The translations under genes and the position numbers were made by a program. Positions 49,001 through 57,417 of a DNA stretch of 64,000 nt are shown piece after piece (the stretch's first letter is position 1; every line of letters starts with the position of its first letter). A model generated the notes under the pieces. The model was not told the DNA's origin, searched no databases, and saw only the letters and a list, made by a program, of their open reading frames with translations. The stretch is from Armatimonadota bacterium (lineage in GTDB: Bacteria > Armatimonadota > UBA5829 > DSUL01), in assembly GCA_020846715.1 (NCBI GenBank), contig JADLDK010000041.1, positions 1 through 64,000 on the forward strand, written 5' to 3'.

Positions 49001-49061
49001 AAAGGCTTGACGCGAGCGCCAGCCCGGGCAAAAGACACAAGAAAGGGCGAAACAAACGCAT
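46056..49061 (-). CDS. Large secreted right-handed parallel beta-helix protein
   Basis: 1001 residues. Signal peptide (LFRPFLCLLPGLALASSLLCNAAGA); ATG at 49061 has GGGAGG upstream. Two tandem modules follow, each with a beta-helix of ~22-residue coils (first about 11 coils, residues ~137–365; second about 6 coils, ~579–694) and then a DIGADE-type cap. Each coil has the pattern GIYCxSSSPAIANNTISGN, giving an Asn ladder and a Cys ladder. The C-terminal ~220 residues look like OB-type beta domains. It likely binds or acts on polysaccharide. No catalytic residues were recognised. Confidence 0.85.
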   Translation of the reverse strand: MRLFRPFLCLLPGLALASSLLCNAAGAAVIRVKWDSSTNGPGNTWSNAYQTVTAAIAASASGDEVWVAGDSAHPYLEKLTLKEGVGLYGGFAGTETSRSQRNWQANSTVLNGMGSGDVVTPPSGAAATTVLDGFTVRNGSRGIYCSSSSPIVANNTISGNGRGIYCANSASPTITNNTVSGNNDYGIYCTSSSPTITNNTISGNGTVTLGIIYGTNVYCYLSSPAIANNTISESRDGIVCAHASPAITNNSISGNWDRGIGCSSSSSPAIANNTIAGSGNGIKCEGSSTPGIANNTISGNRYGISCYTSSSPIIANNIISGNGRGIYCYNSASPAIANNTMSKNGYGVYCERSSSPAITNNIVAFNAQGIYNAPDSGTPTLNNNCVYNPGGVNYDGLSAGAGDINSDPKLQSVQYGRLHIQPDSPCVNAGTDSAVQSGWKDMDGQTRIPGAHVDIGADESNGAVWPEYQPVVVRVSPSGVDDAAHDGSSWSLAKRTVQAGIDAASAAGGEVWVAAGSYFEHVILRPYAYVYGGFAGVETNRGQRDRKTNRSFLDGSNTGYVVSSKGGYQASALDGFTVWDGDNGIYCDSSSPAIANNTISGNINYGINCDSSSPAITNNIISGNNYGVYCRVSSSPAIANNTITGNNKAGIYCDSSSPAITNNTIYGNAPGISCSNSSSTITNNIVAFNSTGVSRSGSGTPTLNSNCVYNPGKTDYSGLSAGAGDINVAPLFVDRVNGDFHLQSASPCIDAGLDSAVPTWLLTDMDGQPRISGLHVDIGADEYVLELPAANIPEARGRTDGAQVSLSGVIVTAVWPDAFYVEQVDRACGIRVEKTAHGLSAGQSATIAGTMATNSDGERYIAASSASGISGQALAALKMTARSLGGAASSDYSASAGTGQQGIKAGLGINNIGLLVRLTGKVTYVDPNGQYFTVSDGSTWHSSELLQDSDGHEGVRIFAPGLSLPTVGQFVTVTGASSCYKVGSDLYPMVRVRDAADIVKP
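46980..47325 (-). repeat. Beta-helix coil repeats, second module
   Basis: About six near-copies of a ~66-base unit (plus-strand read: GATGGTGTTGTTGGCGATG … GGGGAGGAGGAG) encode the coils of the second module. Confidence 0.75.
47965..48650 (-). repeat. Beta-helix coil repeats, first module
   Basis: About eleven near-copies of the same ~66-base coil unit. High similarity between copies suggests recent expansion and makes the locus prone to repeat-number change or assembly error. Confidence 0.75.
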
Positions 49062-49360
49062 AAAAATCCTCCCGCCGCTCTGTCGCGGCAGACTGCGGGG
49101 AACTGAGAAATCCCGATTCCGCATCTTCGTTTTTCCTCGGATACAGCGAACCGGGATGTGGTATGAACTCTGCGCTTGAACTAGCGCTGTCGTCATCCAA
49201 CACACAAGCAGTAAACCCATGGTAACACGCGCATTTCATGGCGTGTCAAGACCAGAATCAGACCAATCGTGCGGCAGAAAACACTGACAGTATGTTTATC
49301 GGCGCAAATTGTTCTTTTTGAGATAGTGGCCGCTTGCGAAGACGGACCATGCGTTTCGTG
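49062..49360. other. Intergenic stretch without recognised feature
   Basis: About 300 bases between the beta-helix gene and the DHDPS-like gene. No ORF, RNA or clear promoter box was recognised. Confidence 0.35.
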
Positions 49361-50428
49361 TCAAGCCAGCCACTTGTCCCTGTGGGCCTGGACGAAGGTG
49401 TCATCGGTCAGGTGCGGGTAGGCGTGGCAGATACGGTCTATCTGCTGTAACTGTCCGGGGGAGAGGTGTTCGTCGGGGTCCAGCGTGATGAGATTCTCAA
49501 GCAGCCCCTGGCGGCGGAGGATTTCGTGGATTCCGGGGATGCAGCCGTGAAAGCTGTTGGCGGCGTCAAAGATGCTGGAGTTGGCGTCGGTAAGCTGTGC
49601 GCCGAGGGTGAGCCATTTCTGGACGTGGAAATCCTCGTGGGTGACGCAGGCTTTGATCTGCTCCAGCAGCTCAACCGCGCGGTGAGTCCAGACTGCCCAC
49701 TGCCCGAGCAGGCCGCCTGTAATCCGAAGAGACACAGACCGGCCGTTCACAGGGAACTCAAAGCGCGTCAGCAGATCGGGGATGATGTTGTCGTCGTTGC
49801 CTGTGTAGAGCGCAACGTCCGCTTCCCTCCCGCTATCCGCGACCGCGTGCAGCACATCCAGCGTCTGATAGCGGTTGAAGGGCGCGATCTTGATGGCGAC
49901 GACGTTTTCGATCTGCGCGAAGCGACGCCAGAACTCATATCCCAGCAGCCGCCCGCCGACCGCCGGTTGCAGATAGAACCCGACAACAGGGAGAACCTGA
50001 GCGACTTCGCGGGCGTGCGCGATAAGCTCATCTACCGTGGCGTCTTGAAGCGCGGCAAGGCTGAGAAGGCCGGCATGGTAGCCGAGAGACGCTGCCAGCC
50101 GCGCTTCCTGAAGCGCCTGCGCAGTCGCGCCGCAGACTCCCGCGATGAGAACGGGCGGATGAGGGCTTTGGCGGGCGGTTTCGGCGGCAAGCTCCAGAAC
50201 GGGCTGCAGGAGTCCGATCTCGGGCTTGCGGATGGCAAACTGCGTGGTGTGGACACCAACGGCAATGCCACCCGCGCCAGCGGCCACATAGTAGCGCGTC
50301 AACGCGCGCTGGCGGCGCTCATCCAGCTTGCGCTCAGAGGTCAGGGCGAGCGGATGCGCGGGGATGACGAGCCCGCTCCTTAGAAGACGGCGCAGATCGG
50401 TGAGACTTTGCGGTGAGGATGTAGTCAT
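49361..50428 (-). CDS. DHDPS/NAL-superfamily aldolase-like protein
   Basis: 355 residues, longer than classic DHDPS (about 300). IPAHPLALTSERKLDERRQ and YYVAAGAGGIAVGVHTTQF match the family start; the Schiff-base Lys appears in VVAIKIAPF. Relatives act on 2-keto-3-deoxy sugar acids. It starts one base after its upstream neighbour's stop, forming an operon with the epimerase gene. Confidence 0.78.
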   Translation of the reverse strand: MTTSSPQSLTDLRRLLRSGLVIPAHPLALTSERKLDERRQRALTRYYVAAGAGGIAVGVHTTQFAIRKPEIGLLQPVLELAAETARQSPHPPVLIAGVCGATAQALQEARLAASLGYHAGLLSLAALQDATVDELIAHAREVAQVLPVVGFYLQPAVGGRLLGYEFWRRFAQIENVVAIKIAPFNRYQTLDVLHAVADSGREADVALYTGNDDNIIPDLLTRFEFPVNGRSVSLRITGGLLGQWAVWTHRAVELLEQIKACVTHEDFHVQKWLTLGAQLTDANSSIFDAANSFHGCIPGIHEILRRQGLLENLITLDPDEHLSPGQLQQIDRICHAYPHLTDDTFVQAHRDKWLA

Positions 50429-51478
50429 CTAAAACCGTCCATCCCGCTGCTCGAAGTGCGTTGGCTTGTTGAGCGTGCGTCCACCGGACTCTACCCAGTG
50501 CGCAATCCAGCGCATCATCTGCTCGATGGAGACCACTGGCGCTCCAAAGAGCGATGCGGCTTTGCCGGCGTTCAGAACGAGGGCATCCGGGGCCTCTTCG
50601 CCGGTGATGACGGGAGGGCGTCCGAGGAGCCTTCCGAACCCTTCCGCAGTCTCCCGGATGGAGATAATTGGCCCGGTGATGTTCAGGACGGAAGGCGGAG
50701 TGGAGGCGTGCAGAAGCGAACGCAGACACCAGGCGTTGGCGTCACCCTGCCAGATGACGGCGGCGTGTCCCGTCGTCACGTCCACAGGATCACCTGTCCA
50801 GACTTTCTGGGCGACGTCGGCGAGGACACCGTAGCGCAGGTCTATCGCATAGCTGATGCGCAAGAGAACCGCCGGCGTGGAGTTGATGTTCGAGAAGTGC
50901 TGAAAAATGCGTTCGCGCCCGAGACACGACTGGGCGTATTCTCCGACAGGGCCGACCGGACTGGTTTCCAGCGACCCGCCCGCGCTGACAGGGCTGAGCG
51001 GATAGACATTTCCGGTGGAGAATACGGCGAAGCGGGAGTGAGGATAGCGTTCGGCGACGATGCCGGGAAGGTAGCAGTTCATAGCCCAGGTCAGCGATTC
51101 CGCGCCTGTTGAGCCGAACTTTCGCCCGGCCATAAAGACGATGTTTTCGGCTTCGGGCAGCTCGGCGTGGGCTTTTCTGTCCAGCAGATCGGCTGCAACC
51201 GTCCTGATGCCCCACTCTTCCAGGCGGGCGCGAGATGAGGGGTCTGAGAAGCGCGCGACGACCGTGACGCCGCCCGGATGCCCGGCTTCCTGGAGCGCGC
51301 GCTGCTCCTGGCGAGCAAGTGTCGGTCCCATCTTCCCGGCGCCGCCAAGAATCAGAATATCGCCGTCCAGTTTGGATAAATCGTCAATGAGAGCAGGAGA
51401 CGGCGTACTCAGAACGTCATCAAGCTGTTGTTCTGAGGTGATGGTTGATGGCGGTTCGAGAGAGACTTGCGATTTCAT
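50429..51478 (-). CDS. NAD(P)-dependent epimerase/dehydratase-like protein
   Basis: 349 residues. ILILGGAGKMGPTLARQEQR is a Rossmann motif (GGxGxxG); the family-like segments FSTGNVYPLSP and CLGRERIFQHFS follow. A YxxxK-type active site is not conserved in the usual form, so catalysis may be altered. ATG at 51478 has GAAGGA upstream; the open frame beyond it has no support. Pairs with the DHDPS-like gene, suggesting sugar-acid handling. Confidence 0.75.
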   Translation of the reverse strand: MKSQVSLEPPSTITSEQQLDDVLSTPSPALIDDLSKLDGDILILGGAGKMGPTLARQEQRALQEAGHPGGVTVVARFSDPSSRARLEEWGIRTVAADLLDRKAHAELPEAENIVFMAGRKFGSTGAESLTWAMNCYLPGIVAERYPHSRFAVFSTGNVYPLSPVSAGGSLETSPVGPVGEYAQSCLGRERIFQHFSNINSTPAVLLRISYAIDLRYGVLADVAQKVWTGDPVDVTTGHAAVIWQGDANAWCLRSLLHASTPPSVLNITGPIISIRETAEGFGRLLGRPPVITGEEAPDALVLNAGKAASLFGAPVVSIEQMMRWIAHWVESGGRTLNKPTHFEQRDGRF

Positions 51479-51521
51479 ATATCCTTCAAAGCTTTCGAGA
51501 GAGCGCAAAGAGCGCGGAGTC

Positions 51522-51550
51522 TGGTCATGTCCGTCTGTGCCTCCTATAAT
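51522..51550 (+). promoter_or_regulatory. Promoter candidate for the 51623 gene
   Basis: TGGTCA (4 of 6) at 51522–51527 lies 17 bases before a perfect TATAAT at 51545–51550. Confidence 0.45.
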
Positions 51551-51622
51551 AGCGGAGATCGGAGCTGCTTGCGAGACACTTTCGCTCGGAGAACCAGGAG
51601 ATGCGACGGAGATGGAGGCTTG

Positions 51623-52456
51623 ATGAACAAAAGCCAGATAACGGCTGAATACGACATTACAGGCAGCCGCGACATTGGCTTCGACACCCACCCCAGCGCC
51701 GCCCTTCAGTGCCTTGCTGGAGCGTTTCTGGCAAGGGACTCTCCTGTTTCCGTCTCCAACGGCTCTTCTCAAAAGGCGGCGCCGCCCGCCGAGTCGCCTA
51801 GAGGAGTGGCGGACCGCCTGGGCCAGCGTTTTCAGGCGTTCCGCACAGCGCTGGAAGGCTGGAAAAAGCTCTCCAAAAAACTGCTGACAGCCAAGCTGCC
51901 CAAAGATTTGCGCGGCCTTGCAAGATCCGTACAGAGCGCAAGGGATTCACTGGAGAAGGAGAGCCTGCAGATGGCAGTTGCTCTGCGCGAGACACACGAT
52001 ATTCTCACTGTGTGCGCAGCAGGGCTGAACGGTTGTCAGCCGGAAGATTTTCGTGTCCATCTGGGGTTGCCCTCCCCCGTTGTAGATGAACATCTCGGGA
52101 AGGCACCCAAACTCTGGCAGGACGCACTTTTGCAGGCGAAGGCATTTGAACTGCCGCAGGACCCCGAAATCTCTGCGATAGCCGCGCGAGTAGAGTTCAT
52201 TGCGGACGAAATGGTGGAGAGTCTCAAAGAGATTACACGCGAGGCGAAATGGCTGATGACGAATGAACCCTGCGAAGAGCGCGTTATCAGCTTGATGCAG
52301 TGGCTGTTTGATCTACGGTGCGAATGTCTGGAAATCGCGCCGGCGCTTGCGTGTCTCAAGACACCAGTGAATATCTGGCTCCTGTCCACGCAAGCGCCGG
52401 GCAACGCCGCCGACACCAACGCCGGAAAAGCGCAGATGCGACAGCCGGGAGGCTGA
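51623..52456 (+). CDS. Hypothetical protein
   Basis: 277 residues, soluble, alpha-helical by composition (many Ala, Leu, Glu, Lys), with a disordered Ser/Pro-rich N-terminus and a Gly/Ala-rich C-terminus. No family recognised. GGAGG four bases before ATG 51623 sets the start; the frame is open further upstream without support. It is convergent with the CBS-domain gene and has its own promoter candidate. Confidence 0.6.
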   Translation: MNKSQITAEYDITGSRDIGFDTHPSAALQCLAGAFLARDSPVSVSNGSSQKAAPPAESPRGVADRLGQRFQAFRTALEGWKKLSKKLLTAKLPKDLRGLARSVQSARDSLEKESLQMAVALRETHDILTVCAAGLNGCQPEDFRVHLGLPSPVVDEHLGKAPKLWQDALLQAKAFELPQDPEISAIAARVEFIADEMVESLKEITREAKWLMTNEPCEERVISLMQWLFDLRCECLEIAPALACLKTPVNIWLLSTQAPGNAADTNAGKAQMRQPGG

Positions 52457-52467
52457 GGCCACGTAAC

Positions 52468-52896
52468 TCAGCCGTAAATGTAGTCGTTCAGATGCTTGAT
52501 TGTAGTTTCAAGCTCCACCATCTCGCTCGCAAGGACGTCCCCGCTGGAGACAATGCCGACCAGGCCATCTTCCCCCACGACCGGAATATGCCGGATTCTG
52601 CGCTGTGTCATCACCGCCTGACAGTGAGAAAGGCGGTCTGAGGGAGTCACAACCATGCAGGGGGCCGTCATTACGTCGGCGACGGATGTGGAAGCTGGGT
52701 CTTTCTTGGCAGCGACAATCCGCGTGAGGATGTCGCGCTCTGTGAAGATACCTACGACCTGATCGCCGTCTGTGACAACAACCGATCCAATCCGCCGCTC
52801 GTTCATCAGTGTCGCTGCGTCCAGAACGGAGGCGTCCACACTGACACAGGCCACTTCGCTGCCCTTGTGAACAAGAACATCGCGCACATGCTTCAT
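52468..52896 (-). CDS. CBS-domain-pair protein
   Basis: 142 residues forming two CBS motifs, each with the pattern of a hydrophobic strand followed by Asp-Arg-Asp or similar (VGIFTERDILTR in the first; VGIVSSGDVLASE in the second). CBS pairs bind adenine nucleotides or S-adenosylmethionine as sensors. ATG at 52896 follows AAAGGAG; the longer frame start was rejected. A hairpin lies upstream at 52957. Confidence 0.9.
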   Translation of the reverse strand: MKHVRDVLVHKGSEVACVSVDASVLDAATLMNERRIGSVVVTDGDQVVGIFTERDILTRIVAAKKDPASTSVADVMTAPCMVVTPSDRLSHCQAVMTQRRIRHIPVVGEDGLVGIVSSGDVLASEMVELETTIKHLNDYIYG

Positions 52897-52956
52897 ATCT
52901 GGCTCCTTTGCCTTTTTATCAACCACCGCGTAAGGCATCGGCGGTCAACTTAAGAA

Positions 52957-52975
52957 GCGTATCTCAAAGATACGC
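52957..52975. promoter_or_regulatory. Perfect inverted repeat upstream of the CBS gene
   Basis: GCGTATCT-CAA-AGATACGC, 8 base pairs with a three-base loop, 60 bases upstream of the CBS start. Could be an operator or the end of another transcript. Confidence 0.35.
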
Positions 52976-53114
52976 CAAGCGCTGTGTACAGATAATTGTA
53001 GGCCTTATCGCGTTCTCATGCAAGCCATGGGCAAAAATGGGATTATTTTTCCAAATGGGCCCTGGCCGCAGAGGCGTAAGAAGGCGCACTCGCGGACGAA
53101 ACAGGTACGCCGAA

Positions 53115-53149
53115 TAAAAAACAGCCAGAGCTACAGGAGCTCTGGCTGT
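53115..53149 (-). terminator. Rho-independent terminator of the PEP-CTERM gene
   Basis: On the minus strand a 12-base-pair stem (ACAGCCAGAGCT / AGCTCTGGCTGT) with a five-base loop is followed by TTTTTTATT, directly after the gene's stop. Clear intrinsic terminator. Confidence 0.85.
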
Positions 53150-53177
53150 CACAGATGTCAATTGACAGTCATGGTGT

Positions 53178-53919
53178 TTACGCCCGGCGGCGCAACCTCG
53201 GAAAGAAAAGGCCACCCATTCCAACAAGCGCGCTCAGCTGGAAAAAGGTCGTCGGCTCAGGAACGACAGTGACACTGAAGTTGTCAAAATACGCTGCAAA
53301 CTGGCGATCTTTCTGCGAGGCGTCATTGTCGAATGTTCCGTACTTCAGGAACAGCGTAGCTGATGTACCGGGAGCTGTGAACTGATTGGTTACATGAATC
53401 CAGTCGAAACTGAGCCCTTGCGCCGGCAAATTCGGGTCGCCGGGCTTAGCTATGTTTCCGACGTAGCTCAGAGCGTTTGCATAATTGTTATTCTTAGCAA
53501 GGTCATAGCCGCCGTCGCATATTCCAACCTCCCACCAGCCTGTGCCAGCCAGCGTGTTAGTCCCAGTCGGTGCGATTCCTCCGGCGTAGTATCCTGAAAT
53601 GTCATATGTGGTGTTAGGGGTTGTAGCGAACGTGTGATAGATCCAGTGGGACGCGTGGGCTATAACAGTACCTGAAAAAATAGGCAACCTTCGAGCCACC
53701 GGGAATGCCAGTTGGAGGAAACAGAGCGCTAACGGGAAGGCTACCGGCTTCTACTACACCAATAACACCGTTGGACCAGCCGCCGTGGTTTGTTGACCAT
53801 CCTGCCGGTGGTTTGATACCAGTGTCGGCTTCGAAACTGCCGTTAGTCAGCAGGTTCGCATGAGCGCTGGTAGCCAGTAAAGTCGCAAGCCCGAACGCCG
53901 CGATAAGTTTTTTCATCAT
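53178..53919 (-). pseudogene. PEP-CTERM surface protein gene with a frameshift
   Basis: An export signal (MKKLIAAFGLATLLATSAHA) begins a protein with LLTNGSFEADTG. The frame changes at a run of six T (plus strand A6, 53675–53680); the second frame carries the rest, ending with VPEPTTFFQLSALVGMGGLF and FPRLRRR, a PEP-CTERM exosortase sorting tail. Removing one T joins the two into about 246 residues. AAGGAGCT precedes the start. This may be an assembly or polymerase error, a real mutation, or a phase-variable tract. The intact protein would be a surface-anchored jelly-roll-like protein; its terminator is intact. Confidence 0.75.
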
Positions 53920-54318
53920 AGCTCCTTCGTATTCCCCCCTTCAGAGAGCGGCTTTCGTCTCCGCGAGCGTGCAGCAGATGATCAATCTTGGCACGCACAC
54001 TTGAGGCGATTATTGCGCATTGGGAAAGAGAGGGCTCTCACACCAGTTAGTGCCAGCAATCTGCGTGGAACTCTCAGCGAGGTTACTGTGCTTGTACCGG
54101 CATGGCCTTCTGTCAGGTCCATTAGAACAAGACAGGTGAGAATTGTTAAGAAAGTTTGCTCCAGATTTCGTTGCTGCAAAGCAAAAACTGGCAAATGTAC
54201 GGATACAAGGTTAGCACCTTGTGGCGAAGCGGCACTGTCGTCGGATAAATACACGATCCGGCAGGAGTTCTGACGTGGCTGAGGGGAACAAAAAGGGCAA
54301 AAAGGAGCGGACACGCAG
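53920..54318. other. Intergenic region with a small hairpin
   Basis: About 400 bases with no ORF. One perfect hairpin ACAAGGT-TAGC-ACCTTGT lies at 54205–54222 on the plus strand before the M55 gene. No recognised riboswitch. Confidence 0.35.
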
Positions 54319-55128
54319 GTGAAAGTTTTCATAATGAGTGACATGGAAGGCATCTCCGGCATCATGCGCTGGAGTCAGGTGAACGGCGGAGAGCCTCTCT
54401 ACGAAGAAGGACGGCGTCTTTACACTGAAGAGATCAACGCGGCTGTGCGGGGCGCAAAAGCAGCGGGAGCGACAGAGATTGTGGTCATGGACTGTCATGG
54501 GGCCGGTGGTGACTGGAGCTTCAATAGCCTGATTCCAGAGTTGCTTGACGCGGACTGTGAGTTCGTTGTGCAGCGGGAGTGGACGGAGTATCGAGACTTC
54601 TTGAAGGAAGGCTGTGACGCCTGTCTTTTGATCGGTATGCATGCGATGGCGGGCGCTGCGGGTGGCGTGCTGTCTCACACCGTGTCCAGCCAGCGGTGGC
54701 AGAATCTCTGGTTCAATGACAGATTAGTCGGCGAAGTCGGGATCAACGCGTCTTTCTGTGGCTCGTTCGGCTGCCCGGTAGCGCTGGTTACTGGCGACAC
54801 ACAGGTCTGCGAAGAGTCCGCGGAGCTTCTGGGAGCGGGACTGACAACGGTAGCAGTCAAGTGCGGACTTGGCCGCCAGAGCGCCCGCAATATTGCACCG
54901 GCCCGTGTGCGCGTGCTTATCGAAGCGGCGGCTCACAAAGCTCTAAAGAATGTGAAGGGTGTAAAACCGTTCAATCCTGGAGAGCCAGCGGAAATCAAGG
55001 TGGAGTTTATGACAACGGAAGCGGCAGTTCCGTTCGCTCGCAAGCACGGCGTTGAATCTATCAATCCACGGCTGGTTGTCTCCCGCGCAAAAACCTGGCT
55101 GGAGGCATGGGATCAGCTCTACTTCTGA
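54319..55128 (+). CDS. M55-family D-aminopeptidase (DppA-like)
   Basis: 269 residues. MKVFIMSDMEGISG gives Asp8 and Glu10; DCHG gives His60; GMHAM gives His108 and GEVGIN gives Glu139. These match the zinc-binding set of B. subtilis DppA (D8, E10, H60, H104, E133 in order). It releases D-amino acids from peptides and may assist peptidoglycan or peptide recycling. The GTG start lies about eleven bases from AAAGGAG. Convergent with rpiB. Confidence 0.88.
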   Translation: MKVFIMSDMEGISGIMRWSQVNGGEPLYEEGRRLYTEEINAAVRGAKAAGATEIVVMDCHGAGGDWSFNSLIPELLDADCEFVVQREWTEYRDFLKEGCDACLLIGMHAMAGAAGGVLSHTVSSQRWQNLWFNDRLVGEVGINASFCGSFGCPVALVTGDTQVCEESAELLGAGLTTVAVKCGLGRQSARNIAPARVRVLIEAAAHKALKNVKGVKPFNPGEPAEIKVEFMTTEAAVPFARKHGVESINPRLVVSRAKTWLEAWDQLYF

Positions 55129-55170
55129 AAACAGTAGCCGAGACACACCGCCCGCGTTGACCGGGAATTC

Positions 55171-55641
55171 TCAGCCTTCGCGGGCAATTTCCCAGGCGTC
55201 CTGACCGCTTTCCTGAGCGGCCATTTCCCGAATTCGCCTCAGATGCCGCCCCCCGTCAAACTCGGTTGACAACCAGATGCGGACGATTTCCAGAGCTGTA
55301 TCCTGCTCAATCAGCCGCTGTCCAAGCGAAAGACAGTTGGCGTCGTTGTGCTGTCTGGCGAGGCGGGCGGCCTCGATATTCCAGCACAGCGCGCAGCGTA
55401 CACCCTTGACCTTGTTGGCGACCATGGCTTCCCCGTTTCCGGAGCCTCCGAAAACAACAGCGCGCTCACATTCGCCCTTCGCGACGGCTTCCGCAGCAGG
55501 GCGCACGTACAGTGGATAATCCGTAGATTCTTCACTGTGTGTCCCGAAGTCCACAGGCTCGTGGCCAAGCTCCACAAGCAGCGCTTTCACCAGCTCCTTG
55601 TAACGGTAGCCCGCATGGTCTGAGCCGAGAGCGATTTTCAC
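55171..55641 (-). CDS. rpiB: Ribose-5-phosphate isomerase B
   Basis: 156 residues. MKIALGSDHAGYRYKE is diagnostic of RpiB. The active-site loop is VFGGSGNGEAMVANKV with Glu71, the Mycobacterium-type form, instead of the E. coli CGTG-type Cys. It interconverts ribulose-5-P and ribose-5-P. GTG start. Lies 15 bases after gnd, so the two pentose phosphate genes form an operon. Confidence 0.94.
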   Translation of the reverse strand: MKIALGSDHAGYRYKELVKALLVELGHEPVDFGTHSEESTDYPLYVRPAAEAVAKGECERAVVFGGSGNGEAMVANKVKGVRCALCWNIEAARLARQHNDANCLSLGQRLIEQDTALEIVRIWLSTEFDGGRHLRRIREMAAQESGQDAWEIAREG

Positions 55642-55656
55642 AGCCTGTCCTCCTGA

Positions 55657-57090
55657 CTACGCGGCGCCAACCGGCTCTTCCTCCAGCCACTCCGTGTGGA
55701 AGATGCCCTCCTTGTCCACGCGTTTGTAGGTGTGGGCGCCAAAGAAGTCCCGTTGCGCCTGGATCAGATTGGCTGAAAGCCGGGCTCGCCTGTAAGAATC
55801 GAAGTACGCCAGAGCGGAACTGAACGCCGGTACCGGAATGCCCAGCCGCGTCGCTTCGCTGATAACCAGCCGCCAGTTGTCCTGCCGCGACTCAATGCTC
55901 TCCCGAAAATACGGAGCCAGCAAGAGATTTGCCAGGTCTTTCTGCTGATCGTAGGCTTCCTTGATACGATCCAGGAAGCGAGCGCGGATGATGCACCCAC
56001 CGCGCCACATAAGCGCGATCTCTCCGAAGTTGAGCTCCCAGTCGAACTCTTTGCGCGCTTCGTTCATCAGCGCAAAGCCCTGCGCGTAGGAACAGATCTT
56101 GGAGGCATAGAGCGCATCCCGGATGGCCTCAATGAAGCTCTCCCTGTCGCCCTGATATTTGTCATCCGGTCCGCGAAGAACTTTTGAAGCCGCCACTCGC
56201 TCTTCTTTGACGGCAGAGATGCAGCGGGCAAATACGGCTTCGGTGATGGTGGGAATAGAAATCCCCAGGTCCAGCGCAATCTGAGAAGTCCACTTACCCG
56301 TGCCTTTCTGACCCGCGGAGTCAAGAATGACGTCCACCATGGGCTTTCCAGTGTCTGGATCTCGCTTGGCGAAGATGCGAGCGGTGATGTCGATGAGGTA
56401 GCTGTCCAGCTCTCCGGCATTCCACTCCGAGAAAATGCTGTGAAGTTCATCCGCTTCCAGACCCAGGGCGTTTGCGAGGATGTAGTAGGCTTCGCAGATA
56501 AGCTGCATGTCCCCATACTCTATGCCGTTGTGAACCATCTTCACGAAATGACCGGCGCCGTCCCGCCCCACCCACTCACAGCAGGCGACACCGCCCTCGA
56601 CCTTTGCGGCGATCGCCTGCAGAATCGGCTTGACAGATGGCCAGGCATCCGGGGAGCCTCCCGGCATAATGCTGGGGCCGAAGCGCGCGCCCTCTTCCCC
56701 GCCGGAGACTCCGGTGCCAATGAAGCGAAGCCCTCTAGCCTCCAGCTCCTTCGTGCGCCGGATTGTATCCTTGAAGTAAGAGTTGCCACCGTCAATGATG
56801 ATGTCTCCTGGTTCAAGGTGCGGGATGAGCTGCGCGATAAAATCATCTACAGGCGGTCCGGCTTTCACCATCAGCATGACCTTGCGAGGACGCTCCAGCA
56901 GACCGACAAACTCCTCCAGGCTGTGGGCGCCAACAATGTCTCGCCCTTTTGCCCCGCCCGCAAGAAAGTCGTTGACTTTGTGCACTGTGCGGTTGTACAC
57001 AGCGACTTTGTAGCCGTGATCGGACATGTTGAGAACCAGGTTCTCACCCATAACCGCCAGCCCAATCAAACCGATATTCGCATCACCCAT
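55657..57090 (-). CDS. gnd: 6-phosphogluconate dehydrogenase (decarboxylating)
   Basis: 477 residues, typical. N-terminal [15 protein letters not shown] is the NADP-binding motif; [13 protein letters not shown] is the diagnostic family signature. It oxidises 6-phosphogluconate to ribulose-5-P and CO2 with NADP. It precedes rpiB in the operon; a perfect TATAAT lies upstream on the minus strand. Confidence 0.96.
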   Translation of the reverse strand: MGDANIGLIGLAVMGENLVLNMSDHGYKVAVYNRTVHKVNDFLAGGAKGRDIVGAHSLEEFVGLLERPRKVMLMVKAGPPVDDFIAQLIPHLEPGDIIIDGGNSYFKDTIRRTKELEARGLRFIGTGVSGGEEGARFGPSIMPGGSPDAWPSVKPILQAIAAKVEGGVACCEWVGRDGAGHFVKMVHNGIEYGDMQLICEAYYILANALGLEADELHSIFSEWNAGELDSYLIDITARIFAKRDPDTGKPMVDVILDSAGQKGTGKWTSQIALDLGISIPTITEAVFARCISAVKEERVAASKVLRGPDDKYQGDRESFIEAIRDALYASKICSYAQGFALMNEARKEFDWELNFGEIALMWRGGCIIRARFLDRIKEAYDQQKDLANLLLAPYFRESIESRQDNWRLVISEATRLGIPVPAFSSALAYFDSYRRARLSANLIQAQRDFFGAHTYKRVDKEGIFHTEWLEEEPVGAA

Positions 57091-57131
57091 ACTCAGAATC
57101 CCTCTCGCGCAGATAGCCTATTGACGTGTGT

Positions 57132-57137
57132 ATTATA
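57132..57137 (-). promoter_or_regulatory. -10 box for gnd–rpiB
   Basis: Perfect TATAAT (minus strand) about 40 bases before the gnd ATG. The -35 region is weak. Confidence 0.4.
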
Positions 57138-57417
57138 GCCGCGGTTGTCCCGTGCTGGTCCGTTTGATCCGTACACTGCAGCGCTTTGCGCCGTCAAGGT
57201 AACTTACCCGTTCCGGACAACGCCCGTGACGGGAGGGCGCGAAAAGCCCGAGGGAATATGAGACCAATCAGGGTGATTGTGTTGTCAGGGCTGTGGGTAA
57301 AGACGACCTGTGCAGGCAGCCTGGATTTCACGGTGACAACAGCTTCTTTGCAGGAATGAGGCCGCGATACTGCACACAGGCCTGACACCGTTTGCGCTCT
57401 TAGAAAGCAGGTTGAGC
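57138..57417. other. Intergenic stretch before the UBP zinc finger gene
   Basis: No ORF is supported. Two short adjacent hairpins, CCCG-TGA-CGGG and GGGC…GCCC, lie at about 57226–57260. No promoter boxes stand out. Confidence 0.3.

Noticed and set aside
53670-53690. Programmed -1 ribosomal frameshift in the PEP-CTERM gene
   Set aside because: The needed shift is +1 at a T run; the usual -1 slippery heptamer would not rejoin the frames.
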